This document shows, piece after piece, positions 8,164 through 16,956 of a DNA stretch of 64,000 nucleotides. The stretch covers positions 62,001 through 126,000 of the forward strand of contig NZ_LR701581.1 of NCBI RefSeq assembly GCF_902498805.1. Reading direction: 5' to 3'. Origin of the DNA: Imperialibacter sp. EC-SDR9. GTDB lineage: Bacteria > Bacteroidota > Bacteroidia > Cytophagales > Cyclobacteriaceae. A program made the position numbers and the translations under genes. The notes under the pieces were generated by a model. That model was not told where the DNA came from. It did not search any database and was given only the letters and a program-made list of their open reading frames with translations. How positions within the stretch are numbered: position 1 is the first letter of the stretch; each line of letters starts with the position of its first letter.

Positions 8164-9570
8164 ATGACATCACTATACTATTCTATACGCAAATATTTGC
8201 GCTATTTTCTTGAAGCTTTAAAAGGCGGCGAGCAGGACTTTACCGAAGGTAATCTCAACAAAGCCATCTTTTTATTGTCGATTCCCATGATCATTGAAAT
8301 GAGCATGGAGTCGATCTTTGCTGTGGTCGACGTATTCTTTGTAAGCAAAGTAAGCGTTAACGCCGTGGCCACTGTTGGCCTTACCGAATCGGTGATGATG
8401 ATTGTGTACTCTGTGGCGGTTGGCCTGAGTATGGCTGCTACCGCTACAGTCGCCAGGCGTATTGGTGAGAAAAATGCTCAGGCAGCCTCTGTCGCAGCCG
8501 TGCAAGCCGTTATTCTGGGACTTTCATTTGCGCTCGTGATTGGCCTTGCCGGTGCCTTTTATGCCAGAGAGATTCTTCAAATGATGGGAGGAAGCCCTGA
8601 GCTCATTGCTGAAGGTTATGGCTATACCCGGTGGATTTTTCTCGGCAACGTGTCGCTAATGCTGATCTTTTTGATCAATGCTATTTTCCGTGGTGCTGGT
8701 GATGCAAGTATTGCTATGTGGGCACTTTTGCTGGCCAACACGATCAACTGTGTTTTGGATCCATTGTTTATTTTTGGATTTGGCCCAATACCTGCTATGG
8801 GTGTGGAGGGGGCGGCGATTGCTACCACCACGGGCAGATCAATTGGTGTGGTGTTTCAGGTTTATCATCTTTTCAAAGGCAGCTCCAGAATCAAAATAAC
8901 CATCCAGTCTCTTGTGGTTAAATGGGACATTCTGGTGAATATGATCAAGGTGTCGGTTGGCGGTGTGGGACAGTTTCTGATCGAGTCTGCCAGCTGGATA
9001 TTCCTGATGCGGGTGATGTCGCTGTTTGGCGAATCGGCCCTGGCAGGTTACACGATTTCGTTCAGGGTGCTGGTGTTTACACTCATGCCATCGTGGGGAC
9101 TGGCTAATGCGGCTGGCACGCTGGTGGGTCAAAACCTTGGCGCTTTGAAACCCGACAGAGCGGAAACCTCTGTTTGGCGGACTGCGTTGATCAATGTGAT
9201 CTTTCTCGGTATCGTAGGAGCTGTTTTCCTGATCTTTGCCGAAGAGGTGATCGCCATATTTACGCCGGATGAAGCCGTAGTAAGCTTTGGAAAACAAAGC
9301 CTTCAGGTCATTTGTCTGGGCTATGTGTTCTTTGCCTATGGCATGGTACTGATCCAGGCTTTTAACGGGGCCGGTGATACCAAAACACCTTCTGTGATCA
9401 ATATTTTTGTTTTCTGGATCTTCCAGATTCCATTTGCTTACTGGCTGGCAGTGACGATGGAGTGGGGGCCTTCAGGAGTCTTCTGGGCCATTGCAGTGGC
9501 TCACTCGCTGCTTGCGATCATTGGGGTGATCATTTTCAAAAGAGGCAGATGGAAGACGGTGCAGGTGTAG
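8164..9570 (+). CDS. MATE-family multidrug/cation antiporter
   Basis: 468 residues in two MatE repeats of six helices. Repeat one starts at NLNKAIFLLSIPMIIEMSM (about residue 31) and repeat two at KVSVGGVGQFLIESASWIFL (about 262). The pattern TEGNLNKAIFLLSIPM and the internal duplication are characteristic of Na+- or H+-driven efflux proteins of the MATE/NorM superfamily. The substrate cannot be told from sequence. ATG at 8164 gives a short cytoplasmic N-terminus of normal length. It is followed by a strong hairpin terminator about 93 bp beyond the stop and is probably a single-gene transcript. Confidence 0.93.
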   Translation: MTSLYYSIRKYLRYFLEALKGGEQDFTEGNLNKAIFLLSIPMIIEMSMESIFAVVDVFFVSKVSVNAVATVGLTESVMMIVYSVAVGLSMAATATVARRIGEKNAQAASVAAVQAVILGLSFALVIGLAGAFYAREILQMMGGSPELIAEGYGYTRWIFLGNVSLMLIFLINAIFRGAGDASIAMWALLLANTINCVLDPLFIFGFGPIPAMGVEGAAIATTTGRSIGVVFQVYHLFKGSSRIKITIQSLVVKWDILVNMIKVSVGGVGQFLIESASWIFLMRVMSLFGESALAGYTISFRVLVFTLMPSWGLANAAGTLVGQNLGALKPDRAETSVWRTALINVIFLGIVGAVFLIFAEEVIAIFTPDEAVVSFGKQSLQVICLGYVFFAYGMVLIQAFNGAGDTKTPSVINIFVFWIFQIPFAYWLAVTMEWGPSGVFWAIAVAHSLLAIIGVIIFKRGRWKTVQV

Positions 9571-9662
9571 CCTCTGGCAATGCTCGTGAAGACACAAGCA
9601 AAAACGGATTTTAAACTAGCTAAAGCTGGGTACCCTTACAGATAATTGACGAGCTTCTAATA

Positions 9663-9692
9663 AAAATGGCCAGTGGAGACACTGGCCATTTT
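9663..9692. terminator. Strong hairpin terminator after MATE gene
   Basis: AAAATGGCCAGTG (9663-9675) pairs perfectly with CACTGGCCATTTT (9680-9692) around GAGA. The flanking A and T runs make it usable on either strand, so it can serve the MATE gene and the convergent Gfo/Idh/MocA gene. The remaining 9693-9870 shows no gene or motif I can support. Confidence 0.85.
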
Positions 9693-9870
9693 AATGTAAG
9701 GTGACTTCGCAGCGTAGTGGGGCCGACGTGGAACGGAGTCTCCTTGATCTGGGTCAAATCACTGCTATCACCCAGGGGATGTCTCCCTCGTACCTCGGGG
9801 TCAACATGACGCTGGTGAGGAAAGGGATGCTGATGTCCCAATAGAGGATCACAATGGACATTCACCATTA

Positions 9871-10932
9871 TTAGACCGCTACAGTTTTTTTCTCGGTGGC
9901 GCTTTGCATGGCCAGCTCTATGATGCGGATCACATCTCTGGACTGCCCGGCTGTGACTTCAAGTCTGCCGGTGCCATGGATAGCATCCCGCACATTGGCG
10001 TACAGTCCCGGGTAGTCGCCCACCTCTGATTCTATTTTGGCCACCATGTGCATGCCTTTGTAGTTGGTGTTGATCTTGCCCCAGATCTCTTCTGGTTCCA
10101 CTCCCCAGTTGGGGGTTTCTGCAGGGATTTTCCCAGCCTTCAGCGCTTCTTCCTGCACGTCGATTCCACTTTTCACGAAGGTGCCCTGGTCGCCGTAGAT
10201 CACGAACCGATAGCCTTGCTCCCGCACCAGCATGCCTGCTTTTAGCGTGACCTTAAGTGCAGGGTAATGCAGGATTACTTCAAAATTATCCACCGTTTTG
10301 GAGCCGGCTCTTTGCTGAGCAGTAAAAGCTGACACTTCTTTGGGCATTCCAAATAAGGTAAGTGCCTGGTCGATCAGGTGCGAGCCCAGGTCGTACAAAA
10401 TGCCGGAGCCAGGCAAATCTTCCTCTCTCCACGCATTGGGCTTCAGGTAATTGCGGAACCGATCGTAGTGGATTTCCATCTCCACCACTGTACCCAGCAT
10501 TCCTTCTTTTATCACTTTTCTGATCGTATTGAAGTCGCCGTCGAAGCGGCGGTTGTGGTGAACCGTGAGAACACGATTATGTTTTTTCGCTATAGCAATC
10601 AGCTCATCGGCGTCAGCAGAGGCAATGGTAAAGGGCTTTTCAACCAGCACATGCTTACCAGCTTCCAGCGCTCTTTTCGTCAGCTCAAAATGGGAGGTGT
10701 TGGATGTGGCGACAACAATCAGGTCGATGGCCTGGTCTTTAAAAAGGTCGTCGACATCCGTAACCACCGTGGCTTGTGGAAACCGCTGATTGGCCAGGGC
10801 AATATTCGCTGGTCTCGACTCCCGGATCTTATAGAGGTGGAGCCCGGGAACACTGACGATGATGGGTGCATGAAATACCTGACCGGCTATTCCGAAGCCG
10901 ATCAGACCTACATTAAGGGGATTGTTTGCCAT
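9871..10932 (-). CDS. Gfo/Idh/MocA-family oxidoreductase, YvaA/YdhF-like
   Basis: A 353-residue NAD(P)-dependent enzyme. Rossmann motif GLIGFGIAGQVFHAP is at residues 9-23, the conserved EKPF at about 98-101 and the catalytic-type His in YDLGSHLIDQAL near 182. The GxxGQVFHAP variant and HHNRRFDGDF are typical of the scyllo-inositol dehydrogenase (IolW/YvaA) branch, so a polyol or inositol substrate is a reasonable guess, not shown. Soluble, without a signal peptide. The ATG at 10930-10932 fits the family's usual start. Its upstream neighbour on the same strand is the DsbA-like gene, 106 bp away across a palindrome, so a separate promoter is likely. Confidence 0.9.
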   Translation of the reverse strand: MANNPLNVGLIGFGIAGQVFHAPIIVSVPGLHLYKIRESRPANIALANQRFPQATVVTDVDDLFKDQAIDLIVVATSNTSHFELTKRALEAGKHVLVEKPFTIASADADELIAIAKKHNRVLTVHHNRRFDGDFNTIRKVIKEGMLGTVVEMEIHYDRFRNYLKPNAWREEDLPGSGILYDLGSHLIDQALTLFGMPKEVSAFTAQQRAGSKTVDNFEVILHYPALKVTLKAGMLVREQGYRFVIYGDQGTFVKSGIDVQEEALKAGKIPAETPNWGVEPEEIWGKINTNYKGMHMVAKIESEVGDYPGLYANVRDAIHGTGRLEVTAGQSRDVIRIIELAMQSATEKKTVAV

Positions 10933-10996
10933 GGCCCGAAGGTAGGAAAGAAAAAGTGGCAGGGCAATGATGGGGCGGCTATAAAGGTAGTTTATA

Positions 10997-11020
10997 CTGG
11001 TCTGTCAGGGGACAGGCCAG
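10997..11020. repeat. Dispersed palindrome, copy 2
   Basis: CTGGTCTGTC-AGGG-GACAGGCCAG: 10-bp stem with one G-T pair and loop AGGG. It lies just past the stop of the DsbA-like gene. The flank GGGTGAAAGC is shared, inverted, with the copy at 21043. Confidence 0.7.
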
Positions 11021-11038
11021 GGGTGAAAGCTCTTTGCA

Positions 11039-11683
11039 TTAAGCCTCATTCGCCATGCCTTGTATCGTTTCAATCACTTTCTCCACTTCATCCAGCGGAC
11101 GGAAGCCATTCGATACCAGGTAATAGCCCTGGTCGTTTTTCAACACTACTGTCGGAAAACCCTTCACACCGGCGCTATTGCTCCACTGGAAATCCTGTGT
11201 TGTCTGGTATTTCATTTCTTCCGACTCAAATTTTTCGATAAACGCTTTAGGGTCTAGTCCAAATTGAACAGCCAGCTCTTCGTAAACCGAATTGTCTGCG
11301 AAATCACGGCCATCCAGGTACTGCTTCTTTTGTAGCGCATGAGCAAAGGGCACCACCTGGTCTGGTAGAAAGCTTCTGAATGTAACCAGTGCCCTTGAAG
11401 GGGGCTCGGAGTTCATCTGCGTGTCGGAGGGAAGCAGCTCATTCAGATAGGGCTCTCCAAACTTCGCTCCAGTCATTTCTTCTACTCTTTTGTATGCCCC
11501 TGAAATATAGCCGTGCATAGTAGAAAAGGGAGCAATTCGGGTACCGGTGACCATGCCCCCGGAAATCACTTCGAAATTGAACTCATCCTTCCTTTTATTG
11601 AACAGGTCAACAATAGTCCCGCTAAAGCCATAGCACCAGCCACACAAAGGATCGAATATGTAAATGATTGTATCTTTCTTCAT
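11039..11683 (-). CDS. DsbA/FrnE-family thioredoxin-fold protein
   Basis: 214 residues with a redox motif CGWC at positions 14-17 (FDPLCGWCYGFS) and the cis-proline region as GVKGFPTVV near residue 173, both required for thiol-disulfide exchange. The FDPLCGWCYG start is typical of the cytoplasmic FrnE/DsbA-like branch found in Bacteroidota; there is no signal peptide, so it probably acts in the cytosol, possibly as an oxidoreductase or a DsbA-fold isomerase. The start is placed at ATG 11683 because the open frame's earlier Met (11707) adds eight residues not expected in the family. It lies 53 bp after the sirtuin gene on the same strand. Confidence 0.87.
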   Translation of the reverse strand: MKKDTIIYIFDPLCGWCYGFSGTIVDLFNKRKDEFNFEVISGGMVTGTRIAPFSTMHGYISGAYKRVEEMTGAKFGEPYLNELLPSDTQMNSEPPSRALVTFRSFLPDQVVPFAHALQKKQYLDGRDFADNSVYEELAVQFGLDPKAFIEKFESEEMKYQTTQDFQWSNSAGVKGFPTVVLKNDQGYYLVSNGFRPLDEVEKVIETIQGMANEA

Positions 11684-11736
11684 TGAATTAAATGTATATA
11701 CATTCAATCAATTTCTCAAGCCAAAAGGTTCAGATG

Positions 11737-12429
11737 CTACAAAAACTCTGCTCTGATTTTTTCAGCGGCTTTAGCCAAGCCAGTGCTGGCCAGCTCCTCG
11801 TAAAGGTAGAAATGGGGGAGTTTAGGCAGATTGGGCAGACTTGGATCAATGACAAATTTTGGTGCATGGTCGGCAGTGTAATGCAGCAGGCTGGCGGCAG
11901 GATATACGGCCAGCGAGGTGCCTACCACCATGAATATATCCGCTGACATCACCTCTCTGGCAGCATCCTCTATCAATGGCACCATCTCACCAAACCAAAC
12001 GATATTCGGCCTCAGCTGGGAACCTCTTTCGCATTTGTCGCCCAGCTTGAGTTCCCATCCGTCCATTTCATAGATGAGGTTTTCGTCCAGCGAGCTCCTT
12101 GATTGAAAAAGCTGGCCGTGCAGATGGATGATATTGGTGGAGCCGGCCATTTCGTGCAGTCTGTCTACATTTTGCGTGACAATAACGACTTCAAAATCCT
12201 TCTCGAGCTCAGCTAGTGCAAAATGACCTGGGTTCGGTTTGGCTTCCAGTGCTTGCTTCCGTCGCATATTGTAGAAGTCGAGCACCAGCTCCCTGTTGCG
12301 CCGCCAACCATCAATAGATGCCACCTCCATCACATCGAAGCCTTCCCAAAGCCCACCGGCATCCCGGAAGGTTTGGAGGCCGCTTTCTGCGCTGATGCCA
12401 GCTCCGGTAAGGACGACGATTTTTTTCAT
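11737..12429 (-). CDS. cobB: Sir2/CobB-family NAD-dependent protein deacylase
   Basis: 230-residue sirtuin. Visible motifs: GAGISAESG (residues 9-17), TQNVD (85-89), catalytic His104 in HLHG, and PNIVWFGE. Tyr53 and Arg56 in FYNMRR correspond to the YxxR pair of class III sirtuins, which favours succinyl or malonyl lysine removal as well as deacetylation. Class III enzymes usually hold a structural zinc through four Cys; here only Cys133 is present, so the zinc site appears to be lost. The ATG follows directly on the restored stop of the frameshifted DUF433 gene (TAAATG), implying an original translational coupling. Confidence 0.9.
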   Translation of the reverse strand: MKKIVVLTGAGISAESGLQTFRDAGGLWEGFDVMEVASIDGWRRNRELVLDFYNMRRKQALEAKPNPGHFALAELEKDFEVVIVTQNVDRLHEMAGSTNIIHLHGQLFQSRSSLDENLIYEMDGWELKLGDKCERGSQLRPNIVWFGEMVPLIEDAAREVMSADIFMVVGTSLAVYPAASLLHYTADHAPKFVIDPSLPNLPKLPHFYLYEELASTGLAKAAEKIRAEFL

Positions 12430-12638
12430 TTAGCTTGATTTCAGCGACCAATAAAGACAGGCGTTGATGGCCTCCTGACTAATGCTTGGATAAGAAAGAA
12501 GAATATCTGTTGAGGTTTCTCTCCAGACCTCAATTTTTCAACAATTAGGTCAACAGGGATTCTAGTGCCCCTTATGACAGGCTTGCCATACATGACTTTG
12601 GAGTCAGATGAGATGTATTCTTGCCAAAGCTTATTCAT
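12430..12638 (-). pseudogene. DUF433 (VapB45-like antitoxin family) gene with frameshift
   Basis: The frame from ATG 12638 encodes a clear DUF433 start (VMYGKPVIRGTRIPVDLIVEKL) but continues out of phase after PQQI and ends at 12441. Removing two bases of an ATAT tract at 12503-12506 restores ILLSYPSISQEAINACLYW and a stop at 12430-12432, giving a 68-residue protein of normal family length. DUF433 proteins are often antitoxin-like partners of a PIN-like DUF5615 protein; no such partner is adjacent. The restored stop touches the sirtuin start. Either a genuine 2-bp AT duplication inactivated it, or the sequence has an error here. Confidence 0.8.
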
Positions 12639-12679
12639 AGCTATTTATATCGAAGATAACACCAAAATCAAAGAATTCA

Positions 12680-14113
12680 TTACTCATTCATGTTCTTAAT
12701 CAACTGATGGAAGAACTGCACCACCTCTTTATAGTTGTCCACCGCCAGGTGCTCGTTGATGCCATGAAACCCTGTAGCGTTGTCGGGAGAGAGGCGGATT
12801 GGAAAGAAGCGATACTGGTTTTCTGACACATTTCGGTAGTGCTTGGTGTCGGTGCCTCCGCCGAGCAGGCCGGGCGTAACAATGGTGCCGGGCATTAGCT
12901 GCTTCACAGTTTTGGAAATTAACTGATACGAAGGTGAACGATGGTCAGCTACCACAGAAGGTTCGTTGATACTGCTTACCGGCTTCACTGTGATGCGATC
13001 ATCTGCCACTACTTCGATGATGTGCTCCAGCACTTCCTGAGTTGTTTCTCCCGGCATCACCCTGAAGTTGACCACCGCAGTAGCGCTGGTAGGAATCACA
13101 TTGTCTTTTACTCCGCCTTTGATGATCGTTGGTGCGGTGGTGGTGTGAGCGTTAAGCCCTTCCAGAATTTTGCCTCCCAGCAGCCAGGTGTTGGCGAAGG
13201 CCATTTTTTGCTTGAAAGGCATTTCTGGTCCAACAATATTGATTTGCTCCTGCAGGGTAGGTGTCATTTTGTAGGGAAACTGATTGGCTTCCAACTTCAC
13301 AATGGCCGCTGCCAGAGAGCCTATAGTGTTGTTTTTTGGGGGCATGGAAGAATGTCCCCCTGGTGTGGTGATGGTGAGTTCATAGGAGATGAAGCCTTTT
13401 TCGGCTACGTTTATGACAGCCAGTGGCTTGCTCACGCCAGGCACCATACCGTCCGAAACATACCCGCCTTCGTCTACCACAAACTCAGCTTTGATCCCTT
13501 GCTCTTCCATGTACCTGCTAATGGCACCAGCACCCTGCTCGCCACCTACTTCTTCGTCATGCCCAAATGCCAGGTAGATGGTTCGTTTTGGCTGAAGGCC
13601 ATCATTCAACGACATTTCCACCGCCTCAAGGATGCTCATTACGCCCACTTTGTCGTCCATGGTGCCACGACCGTAGATGAAACCGTTTTTGATTTCTCCT
13701 GAAAATGGCGGCGCTTCCCAGTTGGTTAGCGTACCTTCGTCAACCGGCACCACATCCATGTGCGACATCAGAATGACAGGTTTGGCGGAGGCATCCGTGC
13801 CTTGCCACTTATAAAGGAGGCTATACCCGGCAATCACGTTTTTTTCCAACAAGCTGTCGATCAAAGGAAAGGCCTCTGCGAGGAAATTATGAAAACCATA
13901 AAACTCCGCTGAGTCAGGGGTAGCAGGATAGCCAAACGAAATTGTTTTGTATCGGATGGCCTTTTGGAACCTTTCAAGGGCAGCATCCGGCACGTCGACC
14001 GGCGTGACCGATGCGACGTCAAATGTTTCGGAGGTAAAGGTCACGGTTTTGATAAGCACAACAAGTACAAGGAGCAAAACAGCAGCTCCGATAATAAGAA
14101 GTAATTTTTTCAC
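12680..14113 (-). CDS. M20-family peptidase, carboxypeptidase PM20D1/CPS1-like
   Basis: 477 residues. One N-terminal membrane anchor (residues 4-23), then a metallopeptidase with metal-ligand motifs SHMDVVPV (about 116-123), GRGTMDDK (about 147-154) and GHDEEVGGEQG, plus a dimerisation domain around GGHSSMPP. The layout with WEAPPFSGEIKNGFIYGRG resembles yeast carboxypeptidase S and PM20D1, which hydrolyse or form N-acyl amino acids, so a periplasmic di-zinc amidase or peptidase is likely. The start codon is GTG at 14113, supported by the MKKLLLIIGAAVLLL anchor. The 302 bp upstream (14114-14415) hold no gene; a single TATATTTG, matching the -7 consensus, occurs at 14234-14241. Confidence 0.9.
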   Translation of the reverse strand: MKKLLLIIGAAVLLLVLVVLIKTVTFTSETFDVASVTPVDVPDAALERFQKAIRYKTISFGYPATPDSAEFYGFHNFLAEAFPLIDSLLEKNVIAGYSLLYKWQGTDASAKPVILMSHMDVVPVDEGTLTNWEAPPFSGEIKNGFIYGRGTMDDKVGVMSILEAVEMSLNDGLQPKRTIYLAFGHDEEVGGEQGAGAISRYMEEQGIKAEFVVDEGGYVSDGMVPGVSKPLAVINVAEKGFISYELTITTPGGHSSMPPKNNTIGSLAAAIVKLEANQFPYKMTPTLQEQINIVGPEMPFKQKMAFANTWLLGGKILEGLNAHTTTAPTIIKGGVKDNVIPTSATAVVNFRVMPGETTQEVLEHIIEVVADDRITVKPVSSINEPSVVADHRSPSYQLISKTVKQLMPGTIVTPGLLGGGTDTKHYRNVSENQYRFFPIRLSPDNATGFHGINEHLAVDNYKEVVQFFHQLIKNMNE

Positions 14114-14415
14114 AGTTACGGTTGGTTTGGAATGATCAACTTATGATGTCTATTTGACCTTCAATATAAATGATGAATATGGAATTGCAGAAACTTTGGG
14201 ATGTTTAAAGTGCGTTCCCGGGTTGCCCAAAATTATATTTGCTTGCCGGGAATAGGTGTCTCATATAATTGAATGGTTTCAGTAGTGCCGTTTTGATAAA
14301 GTTGAAAATTAAGGCGCTTGTTACAGACTTTTTTGAAATTTTAGACACAAAATCATGTCTGCTGAGTTCTTTAATGAAAAGGTGTTGTGACTAATGTCGT
14401 TTATTTGTCGGTTGA

Positions 14416-15201
14416 ATGATCAAACAAATCCCTGCCTTCTTGCTGCTATGTCTTTTGCCCTTTGGATCTGCGGATGCGCAGGGCTCAACCGGCGTGATGC
14501 CTGCCAGGTTGAGCGTTTCAACCGGCTTCCGCTCGTTTCTAATAAGAGACGAACTTGAGTCGTTTAGGAATTTTTCAGGTTGGGGCATTCCGGTGGGTGT
14601 TAGCTGGGACAAGGAGAGCAAATTTGGTGAGTGGCATTTGGCGGCAGCAGCAGCCATGGCGAAACTGACGGCTGATAACTCAAGGCTCGAAGTAAAAACC
14701 TTCGTGTCAAACGTTGATGTGCAGTACCTCACCAATTTATCCAGATCGAAGACCGACGGGCTGTCTGTGCACGGCGGCGTCAGCTGGGTGAATCAAGCCT
14801 CCTCCCGAACGTACGCATTTAACAGTCCCATCGGGGGGCAAGATCCGTTCACCGGAGAGTTTTTTTCTGCTCCTGAATTAATGCTCCAATTGAGAAATGT
14901 GTTTAAAAAAGGAAGGAGGCTTGAGTGGAACATTGCCTGGGGCCCAATGGCCTTTCTCATATCCAGAGACTATCATCCCATCAGGGGCTTTCAACGGTTC
15001 AGAGATGTTCCAAAGGGAATGGTGGTGGCCAATAATTTTGTAGACCTTACCTCCAGAGTTTGTTATTCCATGCAACTTACAGGCAAAGTGACTTTGTCAA
15101 CCGCCTACAAATGGAGGTACCTTCGCTACGAACGAAACTATCCATTTCAAATGGCTAATCATGAATTATGTGTTTCAATCTCATGGGCTTCACGAAAATG
15201 A
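14416..15201 (+). CDS. Secreted outer-membrane-type protein, unknown family
   Basis: 261 residues with a cleavable signal peptide (residues 1-21, ending ADAQ). The rest alternates hydrophobic and polar residues with many aromatic ends, such as EWHLAAAAAMAKLT and VTLSTAYKWRYLRY, consistent with a small outer-membrane beta barrel, and the last residues are basic. I do not recognise a family. Its stop overlaps the start of the S41 protease by four bases (ATGA, 15198-15201), so the two are translationally coupled and probably act together at the cell surface. Confidence 0.72.
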   Translation: MIKQIPAFLLLCLLPFGSADAQGSTGVMPARLSVSTGFRSFLIRDELESFRNFSGWGIPVGVSWDKESKFGEWHLAAAAAMAKLTADNSRLEVKTFVSNVDVQYLTNLSRSKTDGLSVHGGVSWVNQASSRTYAFNSPIGGQDPFTGEFFSAPELMLQLRNVFKKGRRLEWNIAWGPMAFLISRDYHPIRGFQRFRDVPKGMVVANNFVDLTSRVCYSMQLTGKVTLSTAYKWRYLRYERNYPFQMANHELCVSISWASRK

Positions 15202-16205
15202 CAAAAACTATAAGGTTGATTTTGGTGGGGATGATCCTTTTTGGATGCGAGCGTGCTTTTTTCGAAGATGAGCCTAAGGACACCTATGTCAGTAATTTTG
15301 AAGTATTCTGGTCTGAATTTGACCGTAACTATTCCTTCTTTGAGCTCAAAAACATAGACTGGGACTCCCTGTACGATGTTTATCGTCCCCTGGCAGAGCT
15401 GGCCGTAAACGACGATCAGTTTTTTCAGGTTTTGGCCAGGCTGTCGCTTGAGTTGAAAGATGGCCATGTGAATGTGGTCAGCCCCTATGGAGTATCAACC
15501 TATGATTTTGCAAATGGTGAAAAACCGGCCGGTGCTGAAAATGTTAAATCGCATCTTTTCAATGTGAAGCAGGCAGGGAGCTCCATTGAGTATGCCGAAC
15601 TCATTCGGCAAAATGTTGGCTATATTCATATCAAGACCTTTGGGGGAGATATTGAAGACTATGAAAAGATAGACGATATACTTGAAGCGTTAAAAAAAGA
15701 AGATGGGCTTATTATCGATGTGCGTTCCAATGGCGGAGGAAGCACCACAAAAAGCCAGACGATCGCCAGCCGGTTTGCCGACAAAGAAAGGCTATACCTG
15801 AAAGTAAAGTACAAGAACGGCCCTGGGCACGGCGATTTTACCGATTGGGATGAAAGAACAGTGTCGCCTGAGGGGCCTTTCCAATACAAGAGACCTGTTG
15901 TGGTACTCACAGATAAAAAAACATATAGCGCCTCTGAGGAATTTGTTTTGGCCATGCGGCTATTTCCTCAGGTCACGATTGTGGGAGACACCACGGGCGG
16001 CGGGTCGGGAAATCCTATTTTGAGGGAGCTGCCAAATGGGTGGACATTCAGGCTTTCGAGCTGGATAGCAGCAGACCCTGATAACAATACCTATGAAGGA
16101 ATCGGGCTCTTTCCCGACGTGGTGGTGTTAAATAAGTCGCAAAATCCTCTTGATGACACTGATTATGCCTTACTTGAAGCAATGAAGGTATTTGACAATC
16201 AGTAG
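15198..16205 (+). CDS. S41-family peptidase, lipoprotein
   Basis: 335 residues starting at ATG 15198. A lipoprotein signal ends in LFGC (Cys17). The catalytic domain shows NVGYIHIKTFGG, GLIIDVRSNGGGS, and the nucleophile region TYSASEEFVLAMR, followed by VGDTTGGGSGNP, the features of C-terminal-processing/tricorn-core peptidases. No PDZ domain is obvious between the N-terminal helical region (residues 25-90) and the core, so this belongs to the short IRBP-like group rather than CtpA. Likely anchored in the outer membrane. Coupled to the preceding barrel protein; convergent with the NTF2-like gene six bases away. Confidence 0.87.
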   Translation: MTKTIRLILVGMILFGCERAFFEDEPKDTYVSNFEVFWSEFDRNYSFFELKNIDWDSLYDVYRPLAELAVNDDQFFQVLARLSLELKDGHVNVVSPYGVSTYDFANGEKPAGAENVKSHLFNVKQAGSSIEYAELIRQNVGYIHIKTFGGDIEDYEKIDDILEALKKEDGLIIDVRSNGGGSTTKSQTIASRFADKERLYLKVKYKNGPGHGDFTDWDERTVSPEGPFQYKRPVVVLTDKKTYSASEEFVLAMRLFPQVTIVGDTTGGGSGNPILRELPNGWTFRLSSWIAADPDNNTYEGIGLFPDVVVLNKSQNPLDDTDYALLEAMKVFDNQ

Positions 16206-16211
16206 GGAGGT

Positions 16212-16685
16212 CTACGATCTGTTTTTCGAGTACTTCTCCAGCCCTTTTTTGGCTTGCTCGCTTACCTTTTTCTTGAGAAAGGGAGTCCACCCCAAGAAGA
16301 GCCCCGTGGTGCCCAATGCCTGTCTGCTCCATTTCCAAAAATTGAAATAATCGGTGTGTTTGATGATTTTTCCATCTTTGAACTCAAAGTTGGCTGAAAT
16401 TTCATTGTGGACCGTGTTGCCAGTGCCGCTAAAAAGGTAGTCGGCTGTCCAGTTGGCGGTTCCATTTGTGTCGCTGGCCTGCACGTTAGAAAATTTAATC
16501 AACAGGCTCTGCTTACCTCTTTCTATCAGCATGCGCCACATGTTCCTGGCATGTTCTCCTTTCAAAGTGCCGAAGACCGGGTCTGTAAACTGAATGTCGT
16601 CATGGTAGAGTGAAACCATTTTTTCGGCATCGTGATTGGCAAATGCTGTGTAAAAACTGTGGACTATTTCTTTGTTGTCGGCCAT
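16212..16685 (-). CDS. SnoaL/NTF2-like protein
   Basis: 157 residues: an N-terminal helix IVHSFYTAFANHDAEKMVSLY, then YHDDIQFTDPVFGTLKGEHARNMW and the strand-rich stretch ANWTADYLF through IKHTDYFNFWKW, the cone-shaped NTF2 fold of SnoaL-like proteins. Such proteins range from isomerases and hydrolases to non-catalytic binders; the function is not determined. No signal peptide. The 271 bp upstream (16686-16956) form a divergent spacer with the RraA-like gene in which I see no further gene and no confident promoter. Confidence 0.82.
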   Translation of the reverse strand: MADNKEIVHSFYTAFANHDAEKMVSLYHDDIQFTDPVFGTLKGEHARNMWRMLIERGKQSLLIKFSNVQASDTNGTANWTADYLFSGTGNTVHNEISANFEFKDGKIIKHTDYFNFWKWSRQALGTTGLFLGWTPFLKKKVSEQAKKGLEKYSKNRS

Positions 16686-16956
16686 AATTTGAGGTGAACA
16701 AGTTTTTTAGTTTGATCAGATTGCAGAGAGAAACGGCGATTTCGTTGCCACTCTTCCCGCCGTTGATCAATTTATCAAATCTCTCTGTTCTGATTGGCAA
16801 TATAGGGTGAAAGTTGCCCGGCATATCCCAAAATAGGGTGGTAAATCATTCATTATTGACCATTCAGTAATAATGACTCGTGGTAATTGCAGATAATCAT
16901 TATCTTCAATCATCGACCCGTTGGGTTTTTAGTCACTACTTAAACACACTTCATCA

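Noticed and set aside
9620-9868. 82-codon minus-strand frame between the MATE and Gfo/Idh/MocA genes
   Set aside because: It spans the perfect terminator hairpin and has no recognisable features.
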